A stretch of 64,000 nt of DNA from Candidatus Koribacter versatilis Ellin345 (GCF_000014005.1 NC_008009.1:4588001-4652000), one strand, 5' to 3'. Positions 32,304 through 41,779 are shown, numbered from the stretch's first letter. The notes: generated by a model not told the origin, from the letters alone. Made by a program: numbers and translations.

Positions 32304-33659
32304 GTGAGCTCCCACGCAATTCTGCCGCGTTCCTTTACGAAGCAGTACCCTGTCGCCGCACGAGCGCATGGCGCGCGCATCTGGGACACCCAAGGTCGCG
32401 AGTACATTGATCTCAGCGGAAGTGCCGTCGTAAATTTCATCGGCTTCGGCAACGACACCGTCGTTCAAGCCATGGCGGAGCAAGCCTCTCGGCTGCCATT
32501 CGTCCACTCCAGCCAATTCACGAGCGAGATCGCCGAACACTTCGCGGCAGAAGTGCTGGACTTCGCCGGTCCGGCCTTCGAGGGAGGCGCTGTCTTTTTC
32601 ACCTGTGGCGGATCAGAAGCAGTTGAAACCGCATTAAAATTGGCGCGGCAGTTCCAGGTGGAAACTGGGCATCCCGATCGCTGCGAGATCATCAGCCGAC
32701 AGCAGGCGTATCACGGTTCGACACTCGGCGCTCTCGCCGTCAGCGGCAATCTCTCGCGGCGCGAGATCTACTTGCCGATGGTGCGCGAGTTCGAGCATAT
32801 CCGCATTCCCTACTGCTATCGCTGTGAGTTCAGTTGCGAACTTGGATGCGACGACTGCGGACGCAAGTACGCTGACGATCTGCGCCACGCCATCGAGCAC
32901 AGTGCTGGGCGCGCAGCAGCGTTTATCGGAGAGCCGATCAGCGGTGCGACGCTCGGCGCCGTTGCTCCACCACCCATTTATTGGCCCGCGATTGCGAGCA
33001 TCTGCAAGGAACACGGCCTTTTGCTGATTGCCGACGAAGTCATGACCGGTTTCGGCCGCACGGGGCGCAACTTCGCGATGGACCACTGGAACGTCGCGCC
33101 GGACATTCTCGTCGCTGGCAAAGGAATCGGCAGCGGATATGCCCCTCTCGGCGCCGTGATCGTGTCGGCACGTGTGGTGGACGCCCTTCGCAAAGGCTCC
33201 GGCATGCTGATCCATGGATTCACATATAACGCGCATCCGGTATCCATGGCAGCGGGTTCCGCCGTATTGGCGCACATCCGCGAGATGGAACTCGTGCAAG
33301 CCGCAGACTCGGAGCACGGATCGATTGGACAGGCCTTTATGCAGGCGCTGCACTTGCTAGAAGAAATCGAGGCTGTCGGCGATGTTCGTGGCCTGGGGCT
33401 GCTGCACGCCGTGGAATTCGTGCGGGATCGCGCTACGCGTGAGGCCTATCCAGCAGCGCTGAAGTTTTCGGGGAAGGTTGCAGCGGCTGCGCTGAAGCGC
33501 GGGGTCCTTACTTACCCGATGCAGGGATCGATCGACGGAACAAGGGGCGACCATATCCTGCTCGCGCCGCCCGCCGTCGAGCTAGACCGGCTGCTCGAAG
33601 CCGTGCATCTGCTCGGAGACGCCATCCGCGAAGCCAGCGATCAGGCCGCGCGGTCATGA
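32304..33659 (+). CDS. Class III PLP aminotransferase with Cys-rich insert
   Basis: 451 residues from GTG 32304. Fold-type I, subgroup III: FTCGGSEAVETALKLAR (phosphate loop), QAYHGSTLGALAVSG, IADEVMTGFGRTG with Asp244, and VAGKGIGSGYAPLGAV with Schiff-base Lys273. Residues 171-185 contain five Cys (CYRCEFSCELGCDDC) between two core elements, a region that is shorter and Cys-poor in classical family members. The substrate is probably an omega-amino acid or diamine. Its 3' end overlaps the opposing small acidic gene by 19 nt. Confidence 0.88.
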   Translation: MSSHAILPRSFTKQYPVAARAHGARIWDTQGREYIDLSGSAVVNFIGFGNDTVVQAMAEQASRLPFVHSSQFTSEIAEHFAAEVLDFAGPAFEGGAVFFTCGGSEAVETALKLARQFQVETGHPDRCEIISRQQAYHGSTLGALAVSGNLSRREIYLPMVREFEHIRIPYCYRCEFSCELGCDDCGRKYADDLRHAIEHSAGRAAAFIGEPISGATLGAVAPPPIYWPAIASICKEHGLLLIADEVMTGFGRTGRNFAMDHWNVAPDILVAGKGIGSGYAPLGAVIVSARVVDALRKGSGMLIHGFTYNAHPVSMAAGSAVLAHIREMELVQAADSEHGSIGQAFMQALHLLEEIEAVGDVRGLGLLHAVEFVRDRATREAYPAALKFSGKVAAAALKRGVLTYPMQGSIDGTRGDHILLAPPAVELDRLLEAVHLLGDAIREASDQAARS

Positions 33660-33871
33660 GAGGTGATTGGTACTTCATCACCGACATCTTCTCCATTCAC
33701 GGAGACGATTGCTTTCTGGTGGACCGGCGGCTTATCGAACTCGCGCTCGGCTTCTTCCTCAATCTCCGCCTCGATCGGCGTCACGATCTCCTCGGCAGAA
33801 TCGGTGAACTCTCGATTCTCCTCAGGACCGCGTTCCGCCCGTTCCACTCCTTCAGAATCGTTCAACGGCAT
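33641..33871 (-). CDS. Small acidic protein of unknown function
   Basis: 76 residues from ATG 33871, with GGAG 8 nt upstream. It is rich in Glu/Asp (EENREFTDSAEEIVTPIEAEIEEEAEREF) and probably largely disordered. The start is back-to-back with the outer-membrane gene at 33894 (22 nt apart), and the end overlaps the aminotransferase stop. The plus-strand frame over the same bases gives an implausible Ser-rich N-terminal extension, which favours the minus-strand reading. No family is recognised. Confidence 0.5.
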   Translation of the reverse strand: MPLNDSEGVERAERGPEENREFTDSAEEIVTPIEAEIEEEAEREFDKPPVHQKAIVSVNGEDVGDEVPITSHDRAA

Positions 33872-33893
33872 GGGATCATCTCCATCACTTAGG

Positions 33894-35192
33894 ATGCATA
33901 GTTTGCGATTTTGGAAACCGGCGCTGATGTTTCTCGTCGTAACGGCGCTGCCGTGCTTTTCCCAGGAAATGCCCGGCATGCCGGACATGAATATGCATCC
34001 GCATGGCGGCATGTCCGCAAATACATTCGTCGAAGCAATCGAGAACCACAGCAGTTCTGGAAGCAGCGTGGAGCCGATCTCCACTCCAGTGGACATGATG
34101 ATGTCCCTGCACAAAGGCTGGATGCTTATGCTGCACGGCGAACTCTTCCTGAATGCAATTCAGCAGAGCGGACCACGTGGTGGTGACAAAGTCTTCTCTA
34201 CCAACTGGATCATGCCGATGGCGCAGCGAAGTCTCGGGCCCGGCACCTTGACGGTCCGTACGATGCTTAGCCTGGAGCCGGCGACGGTCACCCAGCGCCG
34301 CTATCCTGAGCTTTTCCAAGTGGGCGAAACGGCGTTCGGCAATTCCATTGTGGACGGCCAGCATCCGCACGACTTGTTCATGGAGATCGCCGCACTTTAC
34401 GACATCAAACTTTCGAAAGATGCACTACTCTCGTTCTATGCCGCGCCGGTCGGCGATCCAGCGATCGGGCCCATCGCCTATCCCCACCGTATTTCAGCGT
34501 CGGAGGACCCTCTCGCGACGCTTGGCCATCACCTCCAGGACTCGACCCACGTTGCCGCCGACGTATTCACCGGAGGGTTCACCTACAAGATGGTGCGGCT
34601 TGAAGCTTCGGGCTTTCACGGGCGCGAACCAGATGAGAATCGCTGGAACATCGACCAGGGAACACTCGATTCATACTCCGCGCGCATCACCATCGTACCT
34701 GCGAAGAACTGGTCCGGCCAGTTTTCGGCGGCACATATCGTGAGCCCAGAAGTTATTGCGCCCAACGAAGACCAGCTCCGCATGACCGCCTCCGTGAGCT
34801 ACAACCGTCCGCTCCCGCGAGGCAATTGGGCCAGCACTGTTTTATGGGGACGCACGCGCACTCTCGGCCAATCGCAGCCCTTCAATGGATATCTCGCGGA
34901 GAGCACCGTGAAATTTGCGGAGAAGAACTACGTCTGGGGGCGCATTGAGAACGTAGACCGCAGCACGGAATTGCTCGAACTCCCGTCAGCGGGAGAGGGG
35001 TTCCTCGCACGCGTACAGGCCTACACCACGGGCTACGAGCGGACGTTCCACGTAGTCGACCGTGCGGAAACAGGACTTGGCGCGCAGGTCACCTTCTACG
35101 CGAAGCCGGATTTTCTCACGCCGAGCTACGGCGATCATCCCACGGGCGTGGTGGCTTTCTTGAAGATCCGTTTGCGCGGCAAAGGGCAGTAG
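33894..35192 (+). CDS. Exported beta-barrel-like protein with Met/His-rich N-terminus
   Basis: 432 residues from ATG 33894, which begins a signal peptide (MHSLRFWKPALMFLVVTALPCFS); TTG 33903 has a better-spaced AGGA. The mature start is EMPGMPDMNMHPHGGM, a Met/His cluster of the kind seen in copper-handling proteins. The rest alternates short amphipathic strands (FTGGFTYKMVRLEASGFHGREPDENRWN, WSGQFSAAHIVSPE, VTFYAKPDF) and ends in FLKIRLRGKGQ, consistent with an outer-membrane barrel. No named family is certain. It converges tail to tail on the DeoR gene. Confidence 0.75.
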   Translation: MHSLRFWKPALMFLVVTALPCFSQEMPGMPDMNMHPHGGMSANTFVEAIENHSSSGSSVEPISTPVDMMMSLHKGWMLMLHGELFLNAIQQSGPRGGDKVFSTNWIMPMAQRSLGPGTLTVRTMLSLEPATVTQRRYPELFQVGETAFGNSIVDGQHPHDLFMEIAALYDIKLSKDALLSFYAAPVGDPAIGPIAYPHRISASEDPLATLGHHLQDSTHVAADVFTGGFTYKMVRLEASGFHGREPDENRWNIDQGTLDSYSARITIVPAKNWSGQFSAAHIVSPEVIAPNEDQLRMTASVSYNRPLPRGNWASTVLWGRTRTLGQSQPFNGYLAESTVKFAEKNYVWGRIENVDRSTELLELPSAGEGFLARVQAYTTGYERTFHVVDRAETGLGAQVTFYAKPDFLTPSYGDHPTGVVAFLKIRLRGKGQ

Positions 35193-35999
35193 CTAAACGA
35201 GTGTCACTTCGATGCCAGCCTCACGGAGCTCCTGCACGGTATCGCGAGAGACATGTTTGTCTGTGATCACTTCGTGAATTGCATCCGGCGGAACGATTAC
35301 GGCCAGACTGCGTTTCCCAAATTTGCTCGAGTCACACACCGCAACCACTCTTCGCGCGGCGTGCGCCATGGCGCGATTGACGCGGGCTTCCAGCACGTTC
35401 GGCGTTGTGAGACCCACCTTCGCATCGAATCCATCCACGCCAAGGAACAACACATCGGCGTTGATCTCGCGCAGTGTGTCTTCGGCCTGCGGGCCGACAA
35501 GCGAGAACGAATTCTTGCGAAGCGTTCCACCGGTGAGAATGACGTCGATGCTGGTGCCCGCAAGCTCTGCAGCAATGTTCACCGCGTTGGTGATGACGGT
35601 GAGTTCGCGGAAATCCCGCAGCGCGCGAGAGATCGCGGTGGTCGTGGAACCGGAATCAAGGATGACGCACTGCCCTTCCTTCACCATGCGGACGGCAGCG
35701 CTCGCAATTCGCAGCTTCTCGCGTTGATGAAGCTTCTCCTTGTCCTGGAGAGAGGGATCAGTAAGGTTGTTCGACCGAACTGGCAGCGCTCCGCCGTGCG
35801 TGCGCTGGATCAGGCCGCGGGCTTGTAGGAACTCAAGGTCTTTTCGGATCGTGATGGCAGAGGTAGAAAATCGCTGCGCCAAATCCACGACCAGTGCGCG
35901 CCCTTCGCGCTGCACGATCGTCAGGATTTCCTGCCGCCGCTCGTCGGTAAGCCAGTCTTTTGTCGCCGGCGATGCACCCATGTCGCTTTTCTGCACCAA
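35193..35999 (-). CDS. DeoR-family transcriptional regulator
   Basis: 268 residues. A DeoR helix-turn-helix (about 19-72: TDERRQEILTIVQREGRALVVDLAQRFSTSAITIRKDLEFLQARG) is joined to the sugar-phosphate-sensing domain (about 90-250) with LDSGSTTTAISRAL, ILTGGTLRKNSFSLVGP and FLGVDGFDAKVGLTTPNVLEA. The last motif is of the AgaR/GlpR kind. It probably responds to a phosphorylated sugar. TTG 35999, GTG 35996 or ATG 35981 may start it; AAGGGAA favours the first two. It is divergent from the second TonB-dependent receptor, a likely target. Confidence 0.9.
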   Translation of the reverse strand: MVQKSDMGASPATKDWLTDERRQEILTIVQREGRALVVDLAQRFSTSAITIRKDLEFLQARGLIQRTHGGALPVRSNNLTDPSLQDKEKLHQREKLRIASAAVRMVKEGQCVILDSGSTTTAISRALRDFRELTVITNAVNIAAELAGTSIDVILTGGTLRKNSFSLVGPQAEDTLREINADVLFLGVDGFDAKVGLTTPNVLEARVNRAMAHAARRVVAVCDSSKFGKRSLAVIVPPDAIHEVITDKHVSRDTVQELREAGIEVTLV

Positions 36000-36579
36000 G
36001 CGTTCCCTTTTACTACGTTTGCTTACGTTTCGCCAGAAATATCGGTTTTAAACTGCATTTCCGAAGCCTCCCCATGCCACTCATTCGCCGGACCTCTACT
36101 CTCCCGATTCGCTGTTGAAACCCTGGCAATTTCTGCTCAGAATATCGTTTTTGCTCTGCAATACGCAGTTTCTCCGATTAAAACTATGCCTCGACGAAGA
36201 TCTGATTCACTCAGCATCGAAGACACAATCGTTTCAATTTGGGCGATTCGAAATGGAATTTTCGAAGTAGCGCTAACGGGTCAGCCGCCCATTGTCGGAA
36301 CGCCCGCTCTCCAGTATTAAACGGTTTCAAATCAAATTTTATTTTCGGATTTCCCTTGCGGCGAAACTAGTGTGATGTTACGTTTTATTGCCTTAACGAG
36401 TCGCCGCTCGGGCAAAAGCATTTCGTTTTGCCTTACGGGAACCGTTAAGTTTCAGCGACGCAATGACCACAGCGATCAACCCGACCATCAGAGTCGGGAA
36501 AGTGCGGCTTTCCAACCGAGGGCGCAAGCATTCAAAACTGGTTCTCAAGATTCGGTTCAGATTGATTCGGGGGTGCGGT
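36000..36579. promoter_or_regulatory. 580-nt AT-richer divergent control region (DeoR / TonB receptor)
   Basis: No gene is seen. An imperfect direct repeat of the pattern CAGAA-TATCG-TTTT-CTGCA lies at 36034-36057 and 36138-36160. CGTTTTATTGCCTTAACG (36381-36398) is echoed by CGTTTTGCCTTACGG (36424-36438). ACGTTTGCTTACGTTTCG (36015-36032), just before the DeoR start, resembles the CGTTT-type half-sites of DeoR-family operators. The length and repeats suggest multi-site control of the receptor. Confidence 0.45.
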
Positions 36580-39500
36580 ATGAAGTCTTTCCGCCACGTA
36601 GCGATAAGCGTTTTCCTCTTTGTTGTTCTCACAGGCATCGGCCTGGCGCAGAACACCAGCCAGATCACCGGTTCGGTCCGCGACTCAAGTGGCGCGGCCG
36701 TACCCAATGCCGAAGTGGTCGTGAGCAGTCCGGAGCGCGGTATCGAGCGCCCTACAAAGACCAACGACGCCGGTGAATATGCAGTCAGCGGCATTCCCGC
36801 CGGTTCCTACAACTTGAAAGTTACGGCGCAGGGCTTCAAGTCCTACGAAGCGAAAGGCATCGTGCTTCGCGTGGCGCAGAAGACACGCGCTGACGCCGAC
36901 CTTCAGATCGGCGGCACGACGACCGAAGTCACCGTAGCCGGCGAGAGCATCGGCCAGGTGGAAACGCAATCGTCGGATATGTCGGGCGTCGTCACCGGCA
37001 AAGAGATTTCGCAACTTCAGTTGAATGGACGCAACTTCACGCAGCTCGTGACCCTCGTCCCCGGCGTCAGCAATCAGACCGGACAGGATGAAGGCACCGT
37101 GGGCATCGCTGGGAACGTCTCTTTCAGCTTCAATGGCGGCCGCACTGAGTACAACAATTGGGAGCTCGACGGTGGCGACAATATGGACAACGGGTCCAAC
37201 GCCACCCTTAACGTTAACCCAAGCTTGGACTCCATCGCCGAAGTCAAAGTGCTCACCTCGAACTACGGCGCGCAGTATGGCCGCAGCGGTTCTGGCACGG
37301 TCGAAGTCGAGACCAAGTCTGGTACCAGCAGCTTCCACGGCGACGCATACGAATTCGTTCGCAACGACGCGTTCAACGCGAAGAGCTATTTCTCTTACAC
37401 CGAGCCGCTGATCCCGGCTTATAAGAAAAACGACTACGGCTACACTCTCGGCGGACCGATCTTCATTCCCGGGCACTACAACGAGAGCAAGCAGAAGTCT
37501 TTCTTCTTCTGGTCGCAGGAGTGGCGCAAAGAACGCGTTCCGGCGCCGTTCAACATTCCGGTGCCGTCAGCCGCGGAGCGCGCCGGAGACTTCAGTGACC
37601 AGTGCCCCGGCAACTCCTGTCCGCATATGGCTGACGGGAGCCCGTATCCCGGCAACATCGTTCCGATTGATCCGACGGGAAGTGCGCTTCTGGCGCTGAT
37701 ACCGGGGGCGAATCTCGGCTCAGGAGCGAGTTCGGTGTACAACGCTTCGCCGACACAGCCGACCTACTGGCGCGAAGAACTCTTTCGCATCGATCACAAT
37801 ATCAACGACAAGTGGCACGTGACGTTCCGCTACACCCACGATAGCTGGAACACAATCAACCCAACGTCACAATGGACCGGTAGCGCTTTCCCAACGGTGC
37901 AGACGAATTTCGTCGGCCCGGCAATCAGCATGGTGGGGCGTGTCACAACGACCTTCACGCCGACGCTGGTCAACGAGTTCGTGATGAGCTACACCACCGA
38001 CCACATCACGTTCTCTTCGACCGGAACCCCGAATCCGAATGCCTGGCAGCGACCGCAGGATCTCGCCATGGGCTATCTCTTTAACAACGGTTTTGGTGGA
38101 AAGCTTCCGGCGATCACCGTCTCCGATCCTGCTTACGGCGGAGGCTTCTACGAGGACCCGAACGGCGAATGGCCGGAAGGCGCGTACAACTCGAACCCGA
38201 CTTACACCTTCCGCGACAACTTGAACAAGATCATCGGAAGACATAACCTGCAGTTCGGTGCGTACTACGTTGCGGCACAGAAGAACGAACTCAGCGGCAT
38301 CCTGGTCAATGGATCGCTCGGCTTCGACAGCACGTCGGCGGTTTCAACCGGGAATGCCTTTGCAGACATGCTGACCGGAAATATCGCGAGCTTCTCGCAG
38401 GGCAGCGACAACATCAAGTTCTACAACCGCTACAAGATCCTCGAACCCTACTTCCAGGACGACTGGCGCGTCACGCCGAAACTCACGTTGAACCTCGGAA
38501 TCCGTCTCAGCGCGTTCGGGACTTACCGCGAGAAGGACAATCACGCCTATAACTGGGACCCGAAAGCCTACGATCCAACCTCCGCTCCGGTGTTCAATGC
38601 TGATGGTTCAGTGAGCGGCGGCAACATTTACGACGGGCTTGTGCAGTGCGGCAAGAGCAGCGTGCCGGAAGGCTGTATGTCCGGCCATCTGTGGAACTGG
38701 GCTCCGCGAGTGGGCTTCGCTTGGGATCCGTTCGGCACCGGCAAAACTGCTGTTCGCGGCGGCTACGGGATCTTCTACGAGCACACCAACGGCAACGAAG
38801 CCAATACCGAAGGCTTGGAAGGGCAGTCGTCTCCGCTGATCCAGACCGCTTCGCAGTCGAGTGTGGTTGGGTACACCAATCTTGGCGTCGCCGCCGGGCT
38901 TGACGCGCAGTTCCCGCTGAGCTTCATCTCCGTTCCCACGAGCGCCACATGGCCGTACATGCAGCAATGGCACTTTGATATCCAGCACGAAATCATGAAG
39001 GACACCGTGCTGGTTGTGGCCTACGTCGGCAGCAAGGGCACCCACCTCGGCCGGCAGTCGGACATCAACCAACTTCTCCCGACGCCGCTCGCCGACAATC
39101 CATTTAAGGCAGGCGAGGTCATCACCTCGGATGTCTGCAACAACATGATGACGCCTAGCGGCGTTGCCGTGACCGGGCAGGCAGCAACCAATCTCGCGGT
39201 CGCTTGCGGCGCTGATGCCAACCCATTTCGTCCGTACCTGGGCATCGGCACCATCACCCGCTTGGAGAACGAGTCGGGCTCCACGTATCACGCCTTCCAA
39301 CTCGCAGCACGTCGCAACGTTGGACAGTTACAGTTGAACGTCGCTTACACCTGGAGCCACTCCATTGACGACGCTTCCGACCGCTATGACGGGTCGTTCG
39401 TCGATGCCTATGATCCGCGCCTGAATCGCGCCAGTTCGAGCTTCGATATTCGGCACATGCTTAACGTAGGCTACGTTTGGGACATGCCGTTCTTTAAGGA

Positions 39501-40041
39501 CCGTGGCTGGAAGAATATCCTGCTCGGTGGCTGGGAACTGTCTGGCATTACCAGCTTCCAAACCGGCACACCGTTTAGCGTGCCGAACGGCGGCGCTTAC
39601 GGTGACAACGCTGGGGTCGGCAATGGCGTCGGTACCGGTTCGTATGCGGATGTCGTCTCGGATCCGTACTCGAATATCCCCGGCGGAAACGGCGCATTCC
39701 TTGGGCCGCTCGTCGGGAACCCGGCGGCGTTCGCACAGCCGACAGCACTTACGTTCGGAAACTCGGGACGCAATTACCTGCGTAACCCGGGCTACACCAA
39801 CTGGAACATGTCGCTCTTCAAGAACTTCAAGCTCAGCGAGCGCTTCAATCTCCAGTTCCGAAGCGAAGCCTTCAACATCTTCAACCACACCGAGTGGGCT
39901 TCGGTTGGCGGCGACGCCGGCTCCGCTGCCGGCAACGGCCTGCAGTCCTACACCAACTCCTTCGGAGGAGACAATTTCCTGTACATCGGAGCTGCCCATC
40001 CGCCGCGCATTCTGCAACTCGGTTTGAAACTTGTCTTCTAG
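36580..40041 (+). CDS. Oar-like TonB-dependent receptor, second copy
   Basis: 1153 residues from ATG 36580, which begins the signal peptide MKSFRHVAISVFLFVVLTG. Carboxypeptidase-regulatory domain (about 25-105: SQITGSVRDSSGAAVPNAEVVVSS), plug (about 125-235: LQLNGRNFTQLVTLVPGV...NWELDGGDNMDNGS), and a barrel ending in LGLKLVF. It has the same architecture as the gene at 19876-23325 but differs clearly in sequence, so the two are paralogues and not a recent duplication. It may be controlled by the divergent DeoR regulator. A strong terminator follows. Confidence 0.9.
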   Translation: MKSFRHVAISVFLFVVLTGIGLAQNTSQITGSVRDSSGAAVPNAEVVVSSPERGIERPTKTNDAGEYAVSGIPAGSYNLKVTAQGFKSYEAKGIVLRVAQKTRADADLQIGGTTTEVTVAGESIGQVETQSSDMSGVVTGKEISQLQLNGRNFTQLVTLVPGVSNQTGQDEGTVGIAGNVSFSFNGGRTEYNNWELDGGDNMDNGSNATLNVNPSLDSIAEVKVLTSNYGAQYGRSGSGTVEVETKSGTSSFHGDAYEFVRNDAFNAKSYFSYTEPLIPAYKKNDYGYTLGGPIFIPGHYNESKQKSFFFWSQEWRKERVPAPFNIPVPSAAERAGDFSDQCPGNSCPHMADGSPYPGNIVPIDPTGSALLALIPGANLGSGASSVYNASPTQPTYWREELFRIDHNINDKWHVTFRYTHDSWNTINPTSQWTGSAFPTVQTNFVGPAISMVGRVTTTFTPTLVNEFVMSYTTDHITFSSTGTPNPNAWQRPQDLAMGYLFNNGFGGKLPAITVSDPAYGGGFYEDPNGEWPEGAYNSNPTYTFRDNLNKIIGRHNLQFGAYYVAAQKNELSGILVNGSLGFDSTSAVSTGNAFADMLTGNIASFSQGSDNIKFYNRYKILEPYFQDDWRVTPKLTLNLGIRLSAFGTYREKDNHAYNWDPKAYDPTSAPVFNADGSVSGGNIYDGLVQCGKSSVPEGCMSGHLWNWAPRVGFAWDPFGTGKTAVRGGYGIFYEHTNGNEANTEGLEGQSSPLIQTASQSSVVGYTNLGVAAGLDAQFPLSFISVPTSATWPYMQQWHFDIQHEIMKDTVLVVAYVGSKGTHLGRQSDINQLLPTPLADNPFKAGEVITSDVCNNMMTPSGVAVTGQAATNLAVACGADANPFRPYLGIGTITRLENESGSTYHAFQLAARRNVGQLQLNVAYTWSHSIDDASDRYDGSFVDAYDPRLNRASSSFDIRHMLNVGYVWDMPFFKDRGWKNILLGGWELSGITSFQTGTPFSVPNGGAYGDNAGVGNGVGTGSYADVVSDPYSNIPGGNGAFLGPLVGNPAAFAQPTALTFGNSGRNYLRNPGYTNWNMSLFKNFKLSERFNLQFRSEAFNIFNHTEWASVGGDAGSAAGNGLQSYTNSFGGDNFLYIGAAHPPRILQLGLKLVF

Positions 40042-40060
40042 GTTCCTCCCGTGAAAGCAC

Positions 40061-40095
40061 GGCCCGATCCGCAATGGATCGGGCCATTTTTCTTG
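40061..40095 (+). terminator. Rho-independent terminator of the second TonB-dependent receptor
   Basis: A 10-bp stem GGCCCGATCC/GGATCGGGCC (40061-40070 with 40076-40085), loop GCAAT, then TTTTTCTTG. Confidence 0.92.
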
Positions 40096-40109
40096 TCCTA
40101 GATAATTTA

Positions 40110-40517
40110 CTAAGTTTCTGCCGGCGTCGCCGTCTGCGAATGCGCAGAGAGGATCGCAAATCCAATCACAACCGCGGTGCCTAACAAGAGCACACGAGCA
40201 ATTGGGCCGACGTGAGAAACCGGGTCTCCAACAACTGCCCGAAGCAATCCAACGCTCGCGCTTGCCGAGCAGAACGCAAAGTAGGCACGCTCCCGCAGAC
40301 AGCGCGAATAACCGGTGAGGATGAGCAGCACGCTCGTCACGATGAAATACACGCAAAACACTGCGATGTTCCCTGCCGTAAACGCCCGCTGCGGCAGCAG
40401 CAGCCCAGCCTTCGGCGCCGACGCGAGTCTTATCATCGCAATCCCAAGAAAGACGAAGGAATGCACCAGCGCGATGATCGCTCGCTTGCGGTTATTCAGA
40501 ATGCCGTACGTTTCCAT
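40110..40517 (-). CDS. Small four-helix membrane protein
   Basis: 135 residues with four predicted membrane helices (about 12-32, 48-70, 78-95, 105-124) and short polar ends (METYGILNNRKR and SQTATPAET). No conserved motif is recognised. It lies between the receptor terminator and the DUF1634/TauE pair on the same strand as the pair, 54 nt downstream of it. Confidence 0.7.
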   Translation of the reverse strand: METYGILNNRKRAIIALVHSFVFLGIAMIRLASAPKAGLLLPQRAFTAGNIAVFCVYFIVTSVLLILTGYSRCLRERAYFAFCSASASVGLLRAVVGDPVSHVGPIARVLLLGTAVVIGFAILSAHSQTATPAET

Positions 40518-40571
40518 TGCCGAAAGTGTACGGAGGGCCCGGACGAGGCGTCTGCGACATAAGTCACAATT

Positions 40572-40946
40572 TCAGGAGGACTGCAAAAGGCTAAACAGAA
40601 GTACTCCGAGTACCACGAAAGTCAAAACAACGTAGAGCCAATCCCTCTCCAACGCGAACGCCCCAACCGAGAACAATACTCGCGCAATCGGCGTGGCGAT
40701 CAGCAGGAGCAGCCCAAGCTGAATGATGGACTGCGCATCGAGCACGCCCGTTCCATGCAACACGCCCGGGATGGATTTCAGCGCCTCCGGCACGCTATGG
40801 AATTCGGTGAAGTCTCTCGGCTGATGCGCAGCGGAGTGCAAGTACATCACCCCACCGACGAACACTACGAACGCCGCCAGGAGCACGCCCGTGCGCAGCA
40901 TCACGCCGACAATCTGCTCCATCCTCGTATCGCTCATTCCATTCAT
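40572..40946 (-). CDS. DUF1634 membrane protein
   Basis: 124 residues with three membrane helices (about 12-32, 68-90, 98-118). MEQIVGVMLRTGVLLAAFVVFVGGVMYL and the later LLIATPIARVLFSVGAFALERDWLYV match the DUF1634 family. Members are usually encoded directly after a TauE/SafE exporter, as here. Its ATG at 40946 overlaps the exporter TGA (ATGA), which shows translational coupling and decides the start. It is probably a partner of the exporter. Confidence 0.85.
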   Translation of the reverse strand: MNGMSDTRMEQIVGVMLRTGVLLAAFVVFVGGVMYLHSAAHQPRDFTEFHSVPEALKSIPGVLHGTGVLDAQSIIQLGLLLLIATPIARVLFSVGAFALERDWLYVVLTFVVLGVLLFSLLQSS

Positions 40947-41779
40947 AAGCGCCCTGAAAGTCCGTTGAAGATCATTTCGAAACCGAGCACCACGATCACG
41001 CCTGCAAACACCCAACGCAGCACCTTCACGCGCGCTCTTACCAGAACCTTCGCTCCCAGCATCGAACCGGCAAGCACTCCCAGCATCACCGGCATCGCTA
41101 ACGCGGGATGGATATAGCCGCGGCTGAGATACACGCCCGCGCTCGCCGCTGCCGTTACGCCGATCATGAAATTGCTGGTTGTGGTTGAGACCTTGAACGG
41201 GATGCGCATCGCCTGGTCCATCGCCAGCACCTTCACCGCACCCGAACCAATCCCGAGCAAACCCGACAACGTTCCCGCCGCGAACATCAAACTGAATCCC
41301 GTGGGAACATTGTGCACGTTGTACGATTGCGGCCCATTCGTCCCCGGGAATGATCCGTTCAATCGCAGCGCCGTCGCGAGTTTGTCGCGCGATTGGTCCA
41401 CCACATCTCCCGTTCGTTGTCGTGATGAGAGATAGGCAGAGTAGAGCAGCACCATGCCGAAGATCACGGCGATCCACGACGTAGCAACTCGTGTCGCGAG
41501 ATAAGCCCCGGCCAGCGCGCCGAAGGTCGTCGCGATTTCCAGGAACATCCCGATGCGGATATTCGAGTAGCCCTCGCGGACGTAGGCAGCCGCTGCTCCC
41601 GAAGACGTCGCGATCACCGATACCAACGACGCCCCAATTGCGTAGCGAATATCAACGTGCAGGAACAAGGCGAGTAGAGGCACGATGACCACGCCGCCGC
41701 CCAATCCGGTAAGCGATCCGAGTAAGCCCGCCGCAAACGACCCGAGCCAAACAATCGTTGTGAAAGTCCAGATTTGCAA
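40943..41779 (-). CDS. TauE/SafE-family anion exporter
   Basis: 278 residues. TTG 41779 is chosen because it begins directly before the first helix and AGGAG is about 10 nt upstream; no ATG suits. About eight helices form two repeats with the characteristic Gly-rich GSLTGLGGGVVIVPLLAL and SGLLGIGSGAVKVLAMDQ segments. The family exports sulfite, sulfonates or similar small organic anions. It is coupled to DUF1634, the usual genomic pairing. The substrate is unknown. Confidence 0.88.
   Translation of the reverse strand: MQIWTFTTIVWLGSFAAGLLGSLTGLGGGVVIVPLLALFLHVDIRYAIGASLVSVIATSSGAAAAYVREGYSNIRIGMFLEIATTFGALAGAYLATRVATSWIAVIFGMVLLYSAYLSSRQRTGDVVDQSRDKLATALRLNGSFPGTNGPQSYNVHNVPTGFSLMFAAGTLSGLLGIGSGAVKVLAMDQAMRIPFKVSTTTSNFMIGVTAAASAGVYLSRGYIHPALAMPVMLGVLAGSMLGAKVLVRARVKVLRWVFAGVIVVLGFEMIFNGLSGRL

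Noticed and set aside
33663-33893. N-terminal extension of the outer-membrane protein gene
   Set aside because: The extension is Ser/Thr-rich without family character and would place the signal peptide at residue 78. The opposite strand has a ribosome site and a plausible acidic protein.
40572-41477. Long reading of the DUF1634 frame (301 codons)
   Set aside because: Residues before MNGMSDTRMEQ are an out-of-frame shadow of the TauE gene. The ATGA overlap and family length fix the start at 40946.
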